Of a stretch of DNA of 64,000 nt, positions 60,003-64,000 are shown piece by piece. Within the stretch, counting starts at the first letter, position 1. Every line of letters starts with the position of its first letter. Below the pieces are notes generated by a model, which ran no database searches, was not told the DNA's origin, and saw only the letters and a program-made list of their open reading frames with translations. Made by a program: the position numbers and the translations under genes. Source of the stretch: Paramacrobiotus metropolitanus (Eukaryota; Tardigrada; Eutardigrada; Parachela; Macrobiotidae); the NCBI RefSeq assembly GCF_019649055.1, contig NW_026570269.1:868001-932000 (forward strand), written 5' to 3'.

Positions 60003-63000
60003 ATGACGTCCACGGGGAAGAAACAGCGGCTTAAGGAGGATCAGCACTCGCCGGTGGAGATTACGCCACTGAAAAACGATATCCTCAAACAGGCCAATGG
60101 ACTGAATTTCCAACTCAGTAATACCGCAGTCGATGATAAAGCAGTGCTGGCCCAACAGCTGGATGTGGTGGAGAATGGAGGGTCACCGGGTGAGGATGAC
60201 CGCGAAGGGTGGGACAGCAAAGTGCAGTTTCTGCTGAGTGTTATCGCCTATGCAGTGGGTGAGTATAATAGTTATATGGTAGAATAATTATAACAACAGA
60301 CCATAACGATTGCGGCATATATACACATATATATATTGTGTCAAATGCACCTACTGAAAAATTTGTGTTAAATCAGGTATCTTCTGTTATAGCTGTAGCA
60401 GAGCCTAACCAATTTTTTATTCTGTAATATATTGTTTCCTGCAAAGAGTAATCAAGATTAGATTACCTGTAAAAGTATGCTTAATCAAAAATAAAAGCAC
60501 ATACATGATATTCGATTTAAACTAGCTTCTTGCTTGTGAAATAAGCGGAATATAACGTTAACCGCTTATTTTTAAAGATAGTTTATGAATAAAATATAAA
60601 CTTTGGGTGTCTCGGTATACATATATATGTACAAGGACACAAGGTATTCTCCAGACAGGTAGAATACTCCACATAAACTGGTGATACTTTTTTAAAGCCT
60701 GTGTCGCTGATATGACTGCATTTTAAGGCTAGTATAAGTACAGTAATACTGTATTGTAGAGTGCGTTTTTGCTTTGGATTTGGAATATTACAGCAAAGCT
60801 GTCCAAATTTGGACGGCTTCGCTGATAACCCCCGGCTCGGTTTAGCAAGCCAGGGCGTTATAGGGCATTTTGAAATATGGAGTAACGGGAAAACGCAGCA
60901 TGTTTAAGGGAGTCGGGACATAAGCATGCGAACCCTGGCAGCGAGACGGCTAATGCAACCGGAGACAGTCAAAACAATGACAAATGTGCTCCAATTGCAC
61001 CACGCGGTGTCTGAACGTATTCGAGAACTGTAGCCAAAGATCCGGTTAATTGACTTCTGGGATCGCAGATTTGCACAGCATATCAAGAAAATTAGGCGGG
61101 CAGTTAATTATCATAAATAATGCTTCATATTACGTAATGCATTCTATACTCTGGTTTGTTTGCTGATACTGTATACTTTTATGCACAGGTTTGGGAAATG
61201 TTTGGAGATTTCCGTACCTCTGTCAACAGAATGGAGGAGGTAAGGCAAACGGCGATGCGTGCAACATTAAACAGTGTAAAAAAGGTGTTTGAGCGATAAT
61301 CAATACCGCTAAACATACAAAGATTTCAATTGACAGCCTTTTAAAGCAGTACTTTATGCCCCAAAGTACACATTAAAAAACCAATTTACTCACAATAACT
61401 CTTCCGCTACAGAAATAAGTTGTATTCACGCGGCGAAGAAGCCGCTCCAAATGACTAAGACGATGTTTAGTGTATCGAATGTGATTATGCAAGGATGTTT
61501 TGGGAGTAGATACGATTAACTTTCATGTTTATGTGTTGTACTGAACTTCGCAGGTCCTGTTTTCGATACTGTTTTTCAACATAATCGTTTAGATTGTGTT
61601 ATAAGTAGTTTATGCGGGAACGGGAGCCATGATTAAAAGATCACGTTCAAGATCGATGATCACATACGACATAATACACGTACAATTGTACAATACTTAT
61701 AAGTAATAAATAATAAATGGCCCGTCACGAAAGGTTTTGAACAGCCGGTAAGAATATCATCTGCACACGGCGATCTATCTCTACCATATGCTGCTATTTA
61801 TTATACATTCATTATAAATTTTGCATTTGGCACTTTTTATATTTGTAGGCGCTTTTCTGATACCTTATTTCATCATGCTCGCTATCGAGGTTCGTGGCAC
61901 TGTTTTTGAGGGAGAGAAAGGTCAAACTTTTCTCAGGTTGTCTATATCCAAAGATAAGGATCCGGATGTCTTTTTATGATATGAAAATTATGTTTCTCGA
62001 GCAGACGCAAAATCGTTTTCTTGCAGTTAATTTATTTTGTAATAGGGAATTCCGTTGTGCGTTTTGGAACTGGGCATCGGGCAGCGTCTGCGGTTGGGCA
62101 GTATCGGTGTATGGAACAAAATCCATCCGTACTTGGGTGGGCTGGGCATAGCCAGTGCGATCGTGGCCTTCCTTGTTGGAATGTACTACACCAGTATTAT
62201 CGGCTGGTGTTTCTTCTATTTCCTCAGTTCTTTCCGTACGGATCTCCAGTGGGCGGAGTGCCCAGTGGTACCCGGTACCAATAACACCATCGAGCCGGAA
62301 TGCGAACGAACGTCTCCGACATCGTACTTTTGGTACCGCCAGGCACTGAATATCACCAACGGGATCGACGACTTTGGAGGAATACAATGGAAGTTGGTGG
62401 GAACGCTAGCCTTATCCTGGATCACGATATGGGCGTGTATGGCGAGGGGAATCGAAAATTCTGGCAAGGTACATGCAGCCATACAGGCATTCTATGCAAT
62501 GACTATGTCGTACGTGCGCTTCGTAATGTAATTCAACATGCATATGCCACGAGTATTTACAATAATCGTGGCGTGACAATCGTGACTTAATTCTTTCTTC
62601 TGCAAACGATGGATGCTTTTGCATATTAAGTTGCATGCAAATAGTGGTGACCTTACGTCGGAGCTTTGTTGACAAAGAATGTTAATAATAAATTACACCT
62701 TAAGCAACTTTGTAAAAAATTTCAGATCATGTACTTTACTGCCGGATTTCCGTATTTGGTCTTACTAATCTTTTTCGGGCGCGCCATTACGTTGAAAGGG
62801 GCATCGCAAGGAATTATGCATTTGGTCACCCCGCAAATGGATAAGCTGCAGGATCCCATCGTGTGGCTGGATGCTGCCACGCAGATATTTTACAGTCTTG
62901 GACTGGGATTTGGCTCTCTTATTGCTTTTGGTTCATACAATCCGACCAAAAACAACTTTGTTAAAGATGCGGTGGTTGTTTCGCTGACCAATGCCTTTAC

Positions 63001-64000
63001 TGGGATATTTGCTAGTTTTGTTGTGTTTGCTGTGTTGGGATTCAAAGCTGCATTATCCGTTGAAAACTGTGCTTGCCGGTAAGTTTCCGAAGCAAACAGA
63101 AATTGGATATATTGTACGAGTATTTAAAATTGTCTGCGCTTAATAGATTAAATTTGAACGAATAAGACCTTAAATTGCTCTCATTGTAATATAGTACGTT
63201 TCGCATGAGAGGTGCGACATAGCGTAATGTTCTAAGATTTTCACCACACGCTCGATCTTGTTGTCTGTTTAGATTTCTTTCCGATATTGGACCATCGCTG
63301 ACGATGACCCCGTGGCCAGCCGTCGAGTACCAGAACATAATTAGCACTTCAGATTTGTGTGTCGAATACTACCATCTGTTAGAATCGAATCCAGCTACCT
63401 ACGGAATTTCCAAAGATTCATTTACAAATGCTACATGCACCAACAAAAGTTTCTGAATGAGGTGAGTGTTCCAACAGTAAACACAGCTTTGTCTTTTACC
63501 TGTGTCACCGTGAAATATTACTGGTACCGCAATAATTAATCTAGCGGCATTGATTGTTTATTTCGTGAATGTTTTGCAGGCTTCTGAAGGAACGGGCTTA
63601 GCGTTCATCGTCTTTACAGAAGTAATGGTCCAGCTACCCGGTGGCCCTTTCTGGTCAGTGATATTTTTTATGATGCTGCTGGCTCTGGGCATGGGCTCCA
63701 TGTTCGGCAACGTTGCCGGTATCCAGGCCAGTATTGAGGATCTCAAACTGCTTCCGTGGATGAGAAGAGAAGTCAAATCAGGTATGATTATGCTTTTTAG
63801 CACTGGCACACGCAACCTGATTATAAACACTACAGATAATCCTAACGACTGTTTTGCAGCCATCAGTTGCGCGATCTCTTTTCTAATTGGACTGATATTT
63901 GTAAGCCGAGCCGGTATGTATTGGATCGGATTGTTTGACAGTTTTGTCGGATCCTTTTCGCTGCTTATTATTGCTTTATTGGAAATGATTGGAGTTTGTT
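60003..64000 (+). CDS. SLC6-family sodium-coupled neutral amino-acid transporter (B0AT-like), 3' end beyond window
   Basis: Exons: 60003-60258, 61189-61239, 61849-61889, 62046-62468, 62726-63078, 63273-63461, 63580-63781, 63860 to the edge. It is a plasma-membrane symporter. About 80 cytosolic residues precede TM1, whose core is [21 protein letters not shown], the Na+/substrate site of the LeuT fold. Then [22 protein letters not shown], the large loop EL2 with two NxT/S sites, [12 protein letters not shown] and [17 protein letters not shown] (TM6). [13 protein letters not shown] and [11 protein letters not shown] follow. YFWYRQ.LNIT and the TM1 text resemble SLC6A15-20 rather than monoamine or GABA carriers. 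Exon 6 (189 nt, entered in phase 2) must leave in phase 0, so one base is missing near 63447, beside an AAAA run. Confidence 0.92.

Noticed and set aside
60612-60632. TACATATATATGTA palindrome in the first SLC6 intron
   Set aside because: Simple TA-rich sequence; such palindromes arise easily.
60890-60975. tRNA-like B-box (GGGTTCG) on the minus strand
   Set aside because: No matching A-box or cloverleaf could be drawn.
1-64000. CRISPR arrays, bacterial operons, ribosome-binding sites, rRNA
   Set aside because: Genes are spliced and eukaryotic; no regularly spaced repeats or rRNA-like sequence seen.

Overview
This is nuclear DNA from a small-genome animal. Nearly every gene is split by short spliceosomal introns (GT..AG, mostly 50-500 bp), genes are densely packed on both strands, and the products are metazoan: MGRN1, ALIX/PDCD6IP, a zyxin/LPP-type LIM protein, an SLC6 carrier, Ly6-type receptors, NSDHL and mitochondrial ProRS. 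Several secreted chitin-binding proteins plus a GH18 chitinase suggest a cuticle- or peritrophic-matrix-forming ecdysozoan. A tardigrade would fit well, but this is an inference from gene content and compactness. Exon borders below were derived by hand from reading frame, splice dinucleotides, phase and family resemblance; no searches were run.

Layout. 1-1533 (-): 3'-truncated 2OG-Fe(II)-oxygenase-like gene. 2636-6583 (+): tandem pair of Ly6/uPAR three-finger GPI-type proteins. 7290-15115 (+): three secreted proteins with one CBM14 (peritrophin-A) chitin-binding domain each; the second and third are close paralogues with Gly/Tyr/Gln-rich tails. 15339-17843 (-): mitochondrial prolyl-tRNA synthetase (11 exons). 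18069-22035: complete LTR retroelement with identical 432-bp LTRs, 4-bp target duplication and only a Gag-type coding region. 22512-25916 (-): BTB/POZ protein. 26066-26863 (-): weak small gene with an in-frame stop. 27692-29604 (-): NSDHL. 31133-35884 (+): ACSF2-like acyl-CoA synthetase, with a 646-bp hAT-like fold-back element in an intron. 37975-42930 (+): zyxin/LPP/TRIP6-family LIM protein. 43363-47686 (-): multidomain chitinase. 48433-51229 (-): MGRN1 E3 ligase. 52584-57535 (+): ALIX. 60003-end (+): SLC6 amino-acid transporter, cut by the window edge.

Functional themes. The chitin cluster (three CBM14 proteins and a chitinase) points to extracellular-matrix building and turnover. MGRN1 and ALIX are divergently arranged (1.35 kb apart), and both act in ubiquitin/ESCRT endosomal sorting. 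NSDHL and the acyl-CoA synthetase are divergently arranged around a 1.5-kb spacer and both concern lipid metabolism. These neighbour relations are suggestive only.

The most notable items are the Gag-only LTR element (TR-GAG-like), the hAT-like palindromic element with an 8-bp target duplication, intron gain or loss at a domain cysteine between CBM14 paralogues, a 10-bp motif (GTACGAGTAC) found five times in non-coding DNA, an oxygenase-fold protein that seems to lack its iron ligands, and three one-base frame disruptions in otherwise well-preserved genes, which look more like consensus indels than pseudogenes.
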